Positions 1-9,669 are shown, counted from the stretch's first letter. The stretch: DNA of 64,000 bases from Patulibacter minatonensis DSM 18081 (GCF_000519325.1 NZ_KI912613.1:975369-1039368); one strand, 5' to 3'. Numbers and translations are program-made. Notes: generated by a model not told the origin, from the sequence alone.

Positions 1-77
1 ATCCGGACCTCCTGCGCCGTGACCGCCGCCGTCCGCCCCCCGCCGCCGCCCGACCGCCCCCGCCGGCCCGCCCGCTC

Positions 78-922
78 CTACGCCGCGCTCGTCGTCCGGA
101 ACCTCCGCAGCGCCAGCGGGATGCAGACGCCCATGATCAGGGCGCACCAGAGGACCATGCCGATCACCGGGTGCTCGAGGGGCCAGGAGCCGGTGGCGTT
201 CGTGCCCTGGCTGACGTGGCGGATGCCCGCGACGAGGGTCGAGATCGGGTCCCACTCGCCGATGAACTGCGGGACCGCGTCCATGCCCTCGATCGGGACG
301 AAGGTGCCGGCGAGGAACGAGAGCGGGAAGACGATCGCGAAGCCGACGCCCTGCATCGCGTCGGACGAGCGGACGATCATGCCCATCAGCACGCCGAACC
401 AGGTGAACGCGAACAGCCCGAGCAGGATCAGCAGCAGGAGGAGGACCACGTCGCCGGCGCCGACGTCCGGCTTCCAGCCGAGGAGCAGCCCGAGGCCCGC
501 GACGATCGCCATGCCCAGGATCTGCTCGAGGACCTGGCCGATCACCTGGGCGGAGATCACCGCCAGGCGGGTCACCGGCAGGGACCGGAAGCGGTCGATC
601 ACCCCGGTCGAGAAGTCGGTCGCGGTCGCCGTGCCGGCCCCGATCACGCCGAACGCGATCGACTGGCCGATCAGTCCCGGCAGGAGATAGTCCTGGTACC
701 GCGTGCCGGGGATCGCGATCGCGGACCCGAAGACGTAGAGGAACAGCAGCGTGAAGATGACCGGCTGGATCGTCACGTCGCTCAGGCGCTCGGGCACCCG
801 CGGGATCGTGCGCAGCTGCCGGCCGACGAGCAGGAGGGTCTCGCGGACGTACCGCGAGACGACGGCCGGACGGGCGGGCAGCGCCGGCAGCGGCGTGCCG
901 GGGGTGGGGGCGGTCTCGGTGC

Positions 923-926
<4 letters not shown>
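78..926 (-). CDS. ABC-2 type exporter permease (DrrB-like)
   Basis: Membrane half of a daunorubicin-resistance-type ABC exporter, expected to move a hydrophobic drug or lipid outward with the ATPase encoded just upstream. The 282-residue product has a short Pro-rich cytoplasmic N-terminus and about six hydrophobic segments, including VIFTLLFLYVFGSAIAI near residues 50-65 and a long Leu-rich helix near 155-175, which matches the ABC-2 membrane fold and its usual length. The ATG at 924-926 overlaps the TGA of the ATPase gene (ATGA), so the two are translationally coupled. The substrate cannot be told from sequence. Confidence is high for the family, low for the cargo. Confidence 0.9.
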
Positions 927-1903
<977 letters not shown>

Positions 1904-2025
1904 GGGCGAGGTCCTTGGTCGGGGCGCGGTGCCGCCGGGGCGGTCGGGGGACTGCGGGGCCGGCCCGCGGGCGGGAGGCAGGCGTACGGTGCCTGCGGGA
2001 CGACGACGCCGGGGAACATACAGTC

Positions 2026-2067
2026 ACTAGAAAACTTCTGCAACTGGAACGTTGCTAGGCTGGCTCC
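2026..2067 (+). promoter_or_regulatory. Divergent promoter/operator of exporter and TetR gene
   Basis: An AT-richer island in otherwise GC-rich DNA. TAGGCT at 2056-2061 ends exactly six bases before the GTG at 2068, fitting a leaderless -10. GCAAC at 2040-2044 and GTTGC at 2051-2055 form an inverted repeat directly upstream of that -10 and are a plausible TetR site. Operator function is inferred. Confidence 0.5.
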
Positions 2068-2982
2068 GTGAGTCCCAGCGCGCCCACCCCGGACCCGGAC
2101 GTCGCCGAGCTCGAGGTCGGGCCCGACGAGCGGGTCCCGGTGTCGCGCTCCGAGATCGCGGCCGGTCTCGCGCACATCCGCGAGCTGCACGAGCAGGATC
2201 GCCGTCCCGACGAGGGGCTCCGGGAGCGCAAGAAGCGCATCACCCGCCAGCTGATCTCCGACACCGCCACCTGGATGTTCTGCGAGCGCGGGTTCGACCG
2301 CGTCCGCGTCGCCGAGGTCGCCGCCGAGGCCGGGGTCTCCGAGAAGACGGTCTTCAACTACTTCCCCACGAAGGAGTCCCTGGTCTTCGACCGGGAGGAC
2401 GACGTCGTCCGCGGACTGCGCGAGGCCCTGATCGAGCGCGGCCCGGACGAGTCGCCGACCCAGGCGGTCGTGGCGTTCATCGAGCGCGAGTGCCGGCACA
2501 TCGCCGGGATGGGGGCGGAGTTCCAGCCGATGTTCCTGGCGTTCATGCGGCTGATCCAGGAGACGCCGGCCCTCCAGGTCGCGCGTCAGCGGATGGCGGC
2601 GAACCTCGTCGAGGCGGTCCGCGAGGCGCTCGCCGAGTCCGTCGGCGTCGACCCGCGCGACCCGGAGCCCTCGGTCGCGGCCCACGCGCTCGTCGCGTTG
2701 TGGGAGGTCCAGCTCAGCTCGCGGCAACGCCACATCCGCGCCGGCACGCCGCCCGCCGCCCTCTTCGACGCGGTGATCGACGACACCCGCCGCGCCGCCC
2801 GGCTGCTCGACACCGGGCTCTGGTCGTTCAACCAGGTCGCACAGGGCGCCAGCGCGCGGTCGCAGCTCCAGGCCGCCGCCGCGGCGGCGAACGAGGCCCG
2901 GGCCCAGGTCTTCGAGGCGCTCCGACAGGCGAAGGCGGCGTGGAGCGAGATCCGTCGCGGACACGACGACGGGCGTCGGTGA
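2068..2982 (+). CDS. TetR family transcriptional regulator
   Basis: One-component repressor, probably of the divergent DrrAB-type exporter. The helix-turn-helix lies around residues 56-106, with VAEVAAEAGVSEKTVFNYFP as the recognisable recognition-helix region. The remaining residues form the all-helical ligand-binding domain. At 304 residues it is longer than most TetR proteins: about 50 polar, acidic residues precede the DNA-binding domain. The GTG start is chosen because a TAGGCT -10 sits six bases upstream (leaderless). The effector is unknown; the neighbouring exporter suggests its substrate. Confidence 0.9.
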   Translation: MSPSAPTPDPDVAELEVGPDERVPVSRSEIAAGLAHIRELHEQDRRPDEGLRERKKRITRQLISDTATWMFCERGFDRVRVAEVAAEAGVSEKTVFNYFPTKESLVFDREDDVVRGLREALIERGPDESPTQAVVAFIERECRHIAGMGAEFQPMFLAFMRLIQETPALQVARQRMAANLVEAVREALAESVGVDPRDPEPSVAAHALVALWEVQLSSRQRHIRAGTPPAALFDAVIDDTRRAARLLDTGLWSFNQVAQGASARSQLQAAAAAANEARAQVFEALRQAKAAWSEIRRGHDDGRR

Positions 2983-3082
2983 CGACCGCGGCCCGGCAGC
3001 CGGCCCCGCCCGGCCCAGGCCCGCCCGGCCCCGCCCCGGCCCGCCGGAAGCGACCGCGAGGGTGCGTGCGGACCGACGACCC

Positions 3083-3095
3083 GGGTAGGGACAAC
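3083..3095 (+). promoter_or_regulatory. 13-base motif shared with response regulator upstream region
   Basis: GGGTAGGGACAAC occurs here, 73 bases before the first kinase gene. Its exact reverse complement occurs at 56119-56131, upstream of the NarL-type response regulator. A shared site for that regulator is inferred, not shown. Confidence 0.4.
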
Positions 3096-3141
3096 GGCGT
3101 TCACCACCGACGCCGATGCGATCCCCCGGAGATGCCGAACT

Positions 3142-3160
3142 GATACCGCCACCCACGATC
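3142..3160 (+). promoter_or_regulatory. Promoter of first tandem kinase gene
   Basis: GATACC at 3142-3147 lies 21 bases before the GTG, and CCACGATC at 3153-3160 lies 8 bases before it. The same two elements sit at identical distances before the paralogous kinase gene at 4465, so the promoter was duplicated with the gene. Confidence 0.5.
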
Positions 3161-3168
3161 CTCGTCCT

Positions 3169-4284
3169 GTGATCGTTCCCTCCGATCCCCCGGCGGACCG
3201 CCGGGGCCCGGCCCCCGGGCCGACCGCCGACGCGCGCCACGACCTGCGCGCGCGGCCGGTGATCGGGGTCCTCACCGGGTTGTGCGCCATCGTCGCGCTG
3301 GCCGGCGCGGTCGCCGCCACCGGCGTCGCGGTCGTCGTGGTCGGCGGCGTGCTCGCCCTCGGCCTGGCGGGCACCACGGGCGCGATCTGGTCGCGGTCGC
3401 TGCTCGCGCCCGCCGCCGCCGTCCCCGGAGCCGTTCCGCCGTCGATCGCCGCCCCGGCCACCGCCGCGTCGCCGGCGCTCGCCCCGACCACGGGGAGCTC
3501 GCCGACCGCCGTCCCGGCCGGAGCCGCCATCCCCACTGCGAACGCGCCGTCCGCCACCACGCTCCTCGCGCCGCACCCCGATCCGACGCTGCGCGCCGAG
3601 CTCGACCGCATGGAGCGCCTGCAGCAGCAGGACCTCGCCCAGCGCCTGCACGACGGGCCCCTCCAACACGTCATCACCGCGCTGCAGGACGTGACCGACA
3701 TGCGCGAGGGCGAGGACGTCGACCTGCGCGAGCTCGAGGTCACGCTGCGCGAGGCGATCCTCGGCATGCGCGACGCCTCGACCGACCTCTACGACGACGT
3801 CGTCCGCGACGCCGGCCTCGCCGCCGCGCTCGGCCAGGTCGCCAAGACGGCCGAGCGGGCCGGGGGGCCGACCGTCGACGTCGCGGTGGCCGCCGACACC
3901 TCGTCGGCGCACGACGCCCTGGTGATCGCCGCGGCCCGCGAGCTCCTGACGAACGTCCGCAAGCACGCGCACGCGTCCCACGCGCTCGTCGTGGTGGAGC
4001 GCACGCGCGACGGCCTGCTGCGCCTCGTCGTCGACGACGACGGCATCGGCTTCGACGACGACGCGCGCCGCGACGCCGCGGCGCGCGGGCACCTCGGACT
4101 GCGCTCGGTCGAGGACCGGGCACGGCGTGCCGGTGGTCGGCTCGTCGCCGGCAGCAGCGACCGCGGCGCGGTGGTCGAGGTCCTCCTCCCGGCGGACGAC
4201 GGCGCCCGACCCGTCGTGGCGCGCCGCGGCGTCCTCGGCGCCGCGCGCACCGGCGACGGCCCGGGCCGCCTCGTCGGCGCCTGA
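3169..4284 (+). CDS. Sensor histidine kinase, NarL/DegS type, first of tandem pair
   Basis: Membrane-bound kinase of a two-component system. The 371-residue protein has two closely spaced hydrophobic segments (about residues 31-50 and 52-73), an Ala/Pro-rich linker to about 140, a HisKA_3 dimerisation domain with RLHDGPLQ (phospho-acceptor His161) and a HATPase domain with N box ELLTNVRKHA (Asn262) and DDGIG at 290-294. No extracytoplasmic sensor domain is visible, so it may sense the membrane or a partner. No response regulator is adjacent. The next gene is a clear paralogue with the same promoter layout. Confidence 0.9.
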   Translation: MIVPSDPPADRRGPAPGPTADARHDLRARPVIGVLTGLCAIVALAGAVAATGVAVVVVGGVLALGLAGTTGAIWSRSLLAPAAAVPGAVPPSIAAPATAASPALAPTTGSSPTAVPAGAAIPTANAPSATTLLAPHPDPTLRAELDRMERLQQQDLAQRLHDGPLQHVITALQDVTDMREGEDVDLRELEVTLREAILGMRDASTDLYDDVVRDAGLAAALGQVAKTAERAGGPTVDVAVAADTSSAHDALVIAAARELLTNVRKHAHASHALVVVERTRDGLLRLVVDDDGIGFDDDARRDAAARGHLGLRSVEDRARRAGGRLVAGSSDRGAVVEVLLPADDGARPVVARRGVLGAARTGDGPGRLVGA

Positions 4285-4356
4285 CCGGCCCCGGACGAGC
4301 GGCCCTCGGCCGGGCCGCGGGCACGATCCCGTCGGGTCGCCGCTCGTCGACGGAGC

Positions 4357-4373
4357 CCCGAGCCGTGCTCGGG
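4357..4373 (+). terminator. Hairpin between the two kinase genes
   Basis: CCCGAG and CTCGGG form a 6-base stem with loop ccgtg, 73 bases after the first kinase stop. There is no T-run, so termination is only suggested. Confidence 0.3.
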
Positions 4374-4437
4374 CATACCACGCACCCGGCCGCCGGTCGC
4401 CGGCGATGCCGACCCGATCCTGACTCGCTCCGAATTC

Positions 4438-4462
4438 GATACGGACGTCCACGATCGTGGAC
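4438..4462 (+). promoter_or_regulatory. Promoter and perfect palindrome of second kinase gene
   Basis: GATACG at 4438-4443 stands 21 bases before the ATG. GTCCACGATCGTGGAC at 4447-4462 is a perfect 16-base palindrome ending two bases before the start codon. The first kinase gene has only the left half of this element, so the palindrome may give the second copy a control the first lacks. Confidence 0.5.
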
Positions 4463-4464
4463 CC

Positions 4465-5397
4465 ATGTCGTACGCCGCCCTCCGTCCGGCCGGCGGGTGG
4501 TCCGCCTCACGGATCGCCGTCGTCGCCGCCGCCCTCCTCCTCGTCGCGCTCGGCTCGTACGCCGCGCTGACGACGCACAGCTCGAAGGTCGCGGTGCTGC
4601 CCCTCGCCGCCACGCTGATCGTGACCCTCGGCCTCGGTGTCCTCCTCGCCCGGTGGCTCGACGTGCCCTCACCGGCGGTCCCCGCCACCGCCGACGACGC
4701 CCGCCCGTCCGGCCTCGGCGTCCTCGACGGCGTCTCGGCCCTCGACCGGGACCAGCAGGAGGACCTCGCCAAGCGCCTGCACGACGGCCCCCTGCAGGAC
4801 GTCATCTCAGCGCTCCAGGACGTCGAGGAGCTGCGCGCCGGCGAGCCGACCGACCTCGCGGACGTCGAGACGTCGCTCCGGGCGGCGATCGCCGGCATGC
4901 GGGCCACGAGCGCCGACCTCTCCGACGACGTCCTCCGCGACGCCGGCCTGTCGTCGGCGCTGCGCCGCGTCGCCCGCAAGATCGAGCGCGACGGCGGCCC
5001 GGTGATCGAGGTCGCGGTGGCCGCCGACACCTCCTCCGAGCACGACGCCCTCCTCGTCGCCGCCGCCCACGAGCTCCTGACCAACGTCCGCGCCCACGCA
5101 CGCGCCGGGCGCGCGGTCCTCCTCGTCGACCGGACCCCGCAGGGCACCCTGCGCCTCGGGGTCCAGGACGACGGCGTCGGCATCAGCGCGTCGGACCGTC
5201 GTTCCGCCGTCGCCCGCGGGGCGCTCGGGCTCCGCGCGGTGCAGGAACGCACCGTCCGCGCGGGCGGCACGTTCCGGGTGATCGACGTCGACCCCGGCAC
5301 CAGCATCCGGCTGGAGCTGCCGGTCGCCGGCGCCGCCGACGAGCGCTGGAGCACCCCGGCGGTCGCGCCCGCGGGGCCGTCGGTGCCGGTGGCCTGA
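4465..5397 (+). CDS. Sensor histidine kinase, second of tandem pair
   Basis: 310-residue paralogue of the kinase just upstream. Two hydrophobic segments (about residues 16-35 and 42-64) lead through a short linker to AKRLHDGPLQ (His106), N box ELLTNVRAHA (Asn207) and DDGVG at 235-239. The dimerisation and catalytic domains are closely similar to the first copy, but the Ala/Pro linker is much shorter and the cytoplasmic N-terminus differs, so signal input has probably diverged. It has its own promoter with a palindrome at the start codon. It is convergent with the sulfonate operon and no response regulator is adjacent. Confidence 0.9.
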   Translation: MSYAALRPAGGWSASRIAVVAAALLLVALGSYAALTTHSSKVAVLPLAATLIVTLGLGVLLARWLDVPSPAVPATADDARPSGLGVLDGVSALDRDQQEDLAKRLHDGPLQDVISALQDVEELRAGEPTDLADVETSLRAAIAGMRATSADLSDDVLRDAGLSSALRRVARKIERDGGPVIEVAVAADTSSEHDALLVAAAHELLTNVRAHARAGRAVLLVDRTPQGTLRLGVQDDGVGISASDRRSAVARGALGLRAVQERTVRAGGTFRVIDVDPGTSIRLELPVAGAADERWSTPAVAPAGPSVPVA

Positions 5398-5403
5398 CCC
5401 CGT

Positions 5404-5448
5404 CGACACGCCCCGGGCCCGGCCACGGGGCCGACACGCCCCGGGCCC
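5404..5448. repeat. 17-base direct repeat
   Basis: CGACACGCCCCGGGCCC occurs at 5404-5420 and again at 5432-5448, between two convergent genes. The function is unknown; it may be part of a composite terminator. Confidence 0.6.
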
Positions 5449-5456
5449 CGCGCATC

Positions 5457-5483
5457 GTCGGGCCCGTCCCGCTCGGGCCCGAC
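5457..5483. terminator. Bidirectional terminator-like hairpin
   Basis: GTCGGGCCCG and CGGGCCCGAC are perfect 10-base arms around a 7-base loop, placed between the stops of two convergent genes. It has no T-run, as is common in actinobacteria. Confidence 0.6.
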
Positions 5484-5485
5484 CG

Positions 5486-7237
5486 CTACTTCGAGGGCTG
5501 GACGAGCCCCGGCGCGATCATCTTCCGGACGTCGACGCGGCCGCCGAGCTCCGGGTCGTCCTCGTCCAGCCGGTCGGCCAGGGTCTGCTCGCGGCGGATC
5601 GTGGTCTCGTCGAACGGCTCGACGGTCTGCAGGCGCAGCGGGACCGCGCGGCGGGTGACCTCGAGCGGCAGGCCGGACTCCTTCGACCACGCCTGCGCGT
5701 ACTTGTCCGGGTTCTTCGCCGCCCAGTCGAACGCCTTGCGCAGGCGCGGCAGGAAGTCCTTGATCGCCGCGACGCGCGCGGGGTCCTGCAGCGCGCTCTT
5801 CGACGCGAGCGAGAAGTAGTAGCCGTAGTCGTCCGGCGGGCCCGACGCGATCGCGCGGGCGGGCCGCGACGGGTCGATCTCGGCCTGCGTGACGAACGGC
5901 TGCCAGGCGGCGAGCGCGTCGACGCGACCGGACTTGTAGGCCGCCAGCGCATCGGCCGGCGGGACGAACACGAGCTTCACGTCCTTCGGCTGGAGACCCG
6001 CGCGGTGCAGCGCCTGGAGCAGCGCGCCGTGCGCGGAGCTCGCCCGCCCGACCGCGATCGACTTGCCCTTCAGGTCCTTCACGGTGCGGATGTCGGAGTC
6101 CTTCGGCACGACGATCGAGTCGTCGCCGCCGCTGCGCAGCCGGAGGGCCGCGACCGCGCGGAAGTCGGTGCGGTTCGCGGCGCCGTAGATCGGCGGCGTC
6201 GAGCCGACGGAGCCGATGTCGACGCGCCCGGCGTTGATCGCCTCGACGATCGGCGGGCCGAAGGTGAAGCGCGAGAAGCTGACCTTGAACGGCGCGCCCT
6301 TCAGCGCCCCGGACTGCTCGAGGACGGAGCGGATGCCGTCGGACTGCACCGCGACCTTCAGCGTGGCACCCTGCGCGGACCCCGCGGCGGCGACCTGGAA
6401 CGACCCGCCCTCGTCGTCCCCGACGGAGCCGCTCGTGAAGCCGACGACCGCGAGGGTGACGAGCGTCGCGGCGGCGAGGCTCAGCCGGGGCAGCAGGCTG
6501 CGGCGGGCCGGTGCGGGGCCCGACGCCGGCGCGCCGGCGGTGTCGTCGCGCTCGTCGCCGAGCCGGCCGAGGAGCGCAGCGCTCGCGGCGATCAGCTCGG
6601 GATCCTCGCGACGGCGGGGACGGGCGACCTCGACGCGTTCGTCGTGGACGATGCGGCCCTGGTCGATGAGGACGATCCGGTCGGCCAGGAGCAGGGCCTC
6701 CGTCACGTCGTGCGTGACGAGCAGGACGGCCGGGCGGTGGCGCTCCCAGAGCTCGGTCACGAGCCCCTGGGCGGACGCGCGGGTCAGGGCGTCGAGCGCG
6801 GAGAACGGCTCGTCGAGCAGCAGCAGGTCGGGATCGCGGACGAGACCGCGGGCGAGGGCGACGCGCTGGCGCTGCCCGCCGGAGAGCTGCCGCGGCCAGG
6901 CGGACTCGCGACCCTGCAGGCCGACCTCGGCCAGCGCGCGCCGGCCGCGCTCGTCGGCGTCGTCCCCGCGGAGGCCGAGCGTGACGTTCTGCAGCGCGGA
7001 GCGCCACGGCAGGAGGCGCGCGTCCTGGAAGACGACGGCCGGGCGCTCGCCGCTGCGGACGTGCCCGGAGGCGTCGGGGTCGAGCCCGGCGAGCACCCGC
7101 AGGAGCGTCGTCTTGCCCGACCCGGAGCGGCCGATGACGGCGACGAACTCACCCGGCTCGATCGTCAGGTCGAGATCGCGGAGGACGTCCTGGCTGCCGA
7201 AGCGGCGCGAGACGCCGCGGAGGTCGACGACGCTCAC
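5486..7237 (-). CDS. ssuB-ssuA: Sulfonate ABC transporter: ATPase fused to solute-binding protein
   Basis: One 583-residue polypeptide joins two normally separate subunits. Residues 1-226 are an SsuB-type ATPase: Walker A GRSGSGKTT 36-44, Q-loop Gln71, LSGGQRQR 118-125, Walker B LLLLDEP 138-144, switch His176. Residues 228-246 are a polar Ala/Pro linker ending in a twin arginine (RRSLLPR). A hydrophobic stretch LSLAAATLVTLAVVGF (252-267) follows, then an SsuA-type binding domain (about 291-583). The layout allows a cytoplasmic ATPase, one membrane pass and an outside binding domain. The reading frame is open throughout. The GTG at 7235-7237 overlaps the ssuC stop (GTGA). Aliphatic sulfonate or taurine is the likely substrate, given SsuD upstream. 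Confidence 0.88.
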   Translation of the reverse strand: MSVVDLRGVSRRFGSQDVLRDLDLTIEPGEFVAVIGRSGSGKTTLLRVLAGLDPDASGHVRSGERPAVVFQDARLLPWRSALQNVTLGLRGDDADERGRRALAEVGLQGRESAWPRQLSGGQRQRVALARGLVRDPDLLLLDEPFSALDALTRASAQGLVTELWERHRPAVLLVTHDVTEALLLADRIVLIDQGRIVHDERVEVARPRRREDPELIAASAALLGRLGDERDDTAGAPASGPAPARRSLLPRLSLAAATLVTLAVVGFTSGSVGDDEGGSFQVAAAGSAQGATLKVAVQSDGIRSVLEQSGALKGAPFKVSFSRFTFGPPIVEAINAGRVDIGSVGSTPPIYGAANRTDFRAVAALRLRSGGDDSIVVPKDSDIRTVKDLKGKSIAVGRASSAHGALLQALHRAGLQPKDVKLVFVPPADALAAYKSGRVDALAAWQPFVTQAEIDPSRPARAIASGPPDDYGYYFSLASKSALQDPARVAAIKDFLPRLRKAFDWAAKNPDKYAQAWSKESGLPLEVTRRAVPLRLQTVEPFDETTIRREQTLADRLDEDDPELGGRVDVRKMIAPGLVQPSK

Positions 7238-8148
7238 GACGCCGCCTCCTCGCGCCAGCGCAGCGCGCGGCGCTCGAGGCGGCGGACGATCGCGTCCGTC
7301 AGGAGCCCCAGGACCGCGTAGGCGATCAGCCCGACGACGACGGTGTCCGTCGCCGACACGTCGCGGGCGTTGTTGATGACGTAGCCGAGACCCTCGGACG
7401 CGTTGACCTGCTCGGCGACGATGAGCGCCAGCCACGCGAAGCCGAGCGCCTGGCGCAGGCCGATCAGGAAGCCGGGAAGCGCGCCGAGCAGGATCACGTG
7501 GCGCAGGCGCTCACGCGGGGTCAGCCGCAGGGTGTCGGCGACGTCGTAGAGCTCCGCGTCGACGGAGCGCAGGCCGCCGACGAGGTTGAGGTACAGCGGG
7601 ATCGCGACGCCGAGGGCGACGAGGAGGAGCTTCGGCAGCTCGTCGATCCCGAACCAGATGATGAAGATCGGCACCAGCCCGAACAGCGGGATCGTGCGGA
7701 CCATCTGCATCAGCGGGTCGATCGTGGCGTCCGCGATGCGGGAGAAGCCGACGGCGAGCCCCGCCGAGATCGCGACCGCCGCGCCCAGGAGGAACCCGAG
7801 CAGCGCGCGGCGCAGCGAGACCCAGATCGCTTCGAGCAGGTCCTCGTGGACGATCAGGTCGTACGCGTTCGAGACGACCTGGCTCGGGGCGGCGAGGATC
7901 CGCTCGGGCGGGACGCCCGTGACGGAGAGCAGCTGCCAGACGACGATCAGCGCCAGGGGCGAGATCCAGCGCAGCTCGGAGGGCAGGAGCGCCCAGTCGG
8001 TGCGCAGACCCGTGCGACCGCGGCCGGACGGACCGCCCGACCCGCCCGTGCGGCCCGCCGGGGTCCCCGCGGCGAGGGCCCCGGACGGGTCGCCGCCGCC
8101 CCAGGCGGTCGGCGGCGCGACGCTCTCGCGGTCCTTGGTGGAGCTCAC
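7234..8148 (-). CDS. ssuC: Aliphatic sulfonate ABC transporter permease
   Basis: Inner-membrane channel subunit of a sulfonate importer. The 304-residue protein has a Gly/Ser/Pro-rich cytoplasmic N-terminus of about 55 residues, then six hydrophobic segments starting at ISPLALIVVWQLLSV. The EAA-loop region that contacts the ATPase reads ELYDVADTLRLTPRERLRHVILLGALPG. It starts with GTG overlapping the ssuD stop and ends overlapping the fused ATPase gene, so stoichiometry is translationally coupled. The long disordered N-terminus is unusual for SsuC. Confidence 0.93.
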   Translation of the reverse strand: MSSTKDRESVAPPTAWGGGDPSGALAAGTPAGRTGGSGGPSGRGRTGLRTDWALLPSELRWISPLALIVVWQLLSVTGVPPERILAAPSQVVSNAYDLIVHEDLLEAIWVSLRRALLGFLLGAAVAISAGLAVGFSRIADATIDPLMQMVRTIPLFGLVPIFIIWFGIDELPKLLLVALGVAIPLYLNLVGGLRSVDAELYDVADTLRLTPRERLRHVILLGALPGFLIGLRQALGFAWLALIVAEQVNASEGLGYVINNARDVSATDTVVVGLIAYAVLGLLTDAIVRRLERRALRWREEAAS

Positions 8149-9347
8149 GCCGGGACGAGCGTCGGCGCGGCCTGGCCCGGCTCCTTCAGGAGCCCGCGGG
8201 CCCGCAGGATCGGCCGGATCCCCTCGCCCACGTGGTAGGCCTCCTCGAGGTGCGGATACCCCGAGAGGATGAACTCGGAGAGCCCGAGGTCGTGGTACTC
8301 GGCGATGCGGTCCGCGACCTCCTCGTAGGACCCCACGAGCGCGGTGCCGGCGCCGCCGCGGACGAGGCCGACGCCCGCCCAGAGGTTCGGCGAGACCTCG
8401 AGCGCGTCGGTGCGCCCGTTGTGGAGGTCGCTCATCCGGCGCTGCCCCTCGGACTGCGAGGCGCGCTGCGTCTCCTGGGCCTTGCGGATCGCCTCGGGGT
8501 CGAGGCCCTGCAGGAGCTTGTCGGCCTGCGCCCACGCCTCCTCGGAGGTCGGGCGCGCGATGACGTGCAGGCGGATCCCGAAGCGCAGCTCGCGGCCGGC
8601 GAGGTCGGCGCGCTCGCGGACGCGGTCGAGTTTCTCGGCGACCTGCGCCGGCGGCTCGCCCCAGGTCAGGTAGACGTCGGCGTACTTCGCGGCGACGTCG
8701 AGGGCGGGCTTCGAGGAGCCGCCGAGGTAGATGTCGGGCCAGGCCGGGGTCTCGACGAGCTGGGCGTTCTCGACGTCGATGTGGGTCCCGCGGAACGTGA
8801 CGGGCTCGCCGGTCCAGAGCTCGCGGACGACGTGGAGGAACTCGCCGGCGCGGACGTAGCGCTCGTCCTTGGGCAGCTTGTCGCCGAAGCGCCGCTGCTC
8901 GACGTCGTCGCCGCCGGTGACGACGTTCAGGAGCAGGCGGTTCCCGGTGACCCGCTGGAACGTCGCCGCCATCTGCGCCGCGAGCGTCACCGACTGCAGC
9001 CCGGGCCGGAACGCGACGAGGAACTTGAAGCGCTCGGTCTGCGCCGCGAGGGCGGAGGCCATGACCCACGACTCCTCGCACCACGTGCTGGTCGGCGTCA
9101 GCGCGGCCTCGAAGCCGAGCTGCTCGGCGGTGCGGGCGATCTGCCCGAGGTAGCCGACCGTCGGCTCGCGGTCGGAGCCGCCGCCGAGCGAGACGAGCTG
9201 CCGGGTGTCGGGGCGGTGGGATCCGTCTCCGTCCAGCCCTCCGCCGGTCTGCACGCGCGACCCGCGGCCGCCGACGGCGTTGCCGAGGCTGAGGTCGCTC
9301 CGCGAGTCGCCGTTGGTGGGGAGGAACCAGTGGAGGGTGACGGACAT
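8145..9347 (-). CDS. ssuD: FMNH2-dependent alkanesulfonate monooxygenase
   Basis: Cytoplasmic flavin-dependent oxygenase that splits alkanesulfonates into an aldehyde and sulfite, giving sulfur for assimilation. The 400-residue product begins VTLHWFLPTNGDSR, as in SsuD, and keeps the luciferase-like barrel with TPTSTWCEESWVMASALA, NVVTGGDDVEQRRFGD and YLGGSSKPA. A Gly-rich insertion of about 25 residues lies at 26-50. It is first in the operon ssuD-ssuC-ssuBA, and GGAG about 9 bases upstream supports the ATG. No SsuE-type flavin reductase is seen nearby, so reduced FMN must come from elsewhere. A siroheme-pathway gene 2 kb away would serve sulfite reduction. Confidence 0.93.
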   Translation of the reverse strand: MSVTLHWFLPTNGDSRSDLSLGNAVGGRGSRVQTGGGLDGDGSHRPDTRQLVSLGGGSDREPTVGYLGQIARTAEQLGFEAALTPTSTWCEESWVMASALAAQTERFKFLVAFRPGLQSVTLAAQMAATFQRVTGNRLLLNVVTGGDDVEQRRFGDKLPKDERYVRAGEFLHVVRELWTGEPVTFRGTHIDVENAQLVETPAWPDIYLGGSSKPALDVAAKYADVYLTWGEPPAQVAEKLDRVRERADLAGRELRFGIRLHVIARPTSEEAWAQADKLLQGLDPEAIRKAQETQRASQSEGQRRMSDLHNGRTDALEVSPNLWAGVGLVRGGAGTALVGSYEEVADRIAEYHDLGLSEFILSGYPHLEEAYHVGEGIRPILRARGLLKEPGQAAPTLVPA

Positions 9348-9669
9348 GCCGGGCTCCGAGGGGGTCGGAGGAAGGAGTGCGGCACCGCGTGGACGCGGGG
9401 CCGTCCTTCAAACGTAGCAATGTCGGTCGGGATTACTGCCTACACGGCGGCGTGGCGGCGGATCCGAACGGTGCGGGTATGCCGGGGACGCGGGCGGACC
9501 GGGTGCGCGGGGCGACGTGGCGCCGATCCCCTCGCCTGGCATCGGGGCGGGCACCGGACGGGACCTGCCCCGACCCGCCGGATCTCACCCCGGTGGTCAC
9601 CCTCGCCACGAGTACGGTGCCCGCACCGACGGGGTCCTCCCGCCGTGTCCCCCCCTCAGGAAGCACCAG
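9348..9669. other. Divergent intergenic region of ssuD and lipoprotein gene
   Basis: 322 bases without a credible gene. An AT-richer patch near 9408-9440 holds a possible -10 for ssuD (TACGTT on the minus strand, 9411-9416). TACGGT at 9613-9618 is a possible -10 for the plus-strand lipoprotein gene, and AGGAAG just before its ATG is a good ribosome site. No clear sulfur-regulator box was recognised. Confidence 0.4.

Noticed and set aside
6370-6556. Frameshift or missed stop between ssuB and ssuA
   Set aside because: The frame is continuous in the given sequence and the linker is a typical low-complexity interdomain stretch with no start codon of its own that I can see; read-level checking is still suggested.
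3789-7007. Very long minus-strand open frame across the kinase genes and the ssu region
   Set aside because: Arg/Pro/Ala-rich translation with no domain; it is an antisense shadow of high-GC coding DNA on the other frames, which encode clear kinase and transporter domains.
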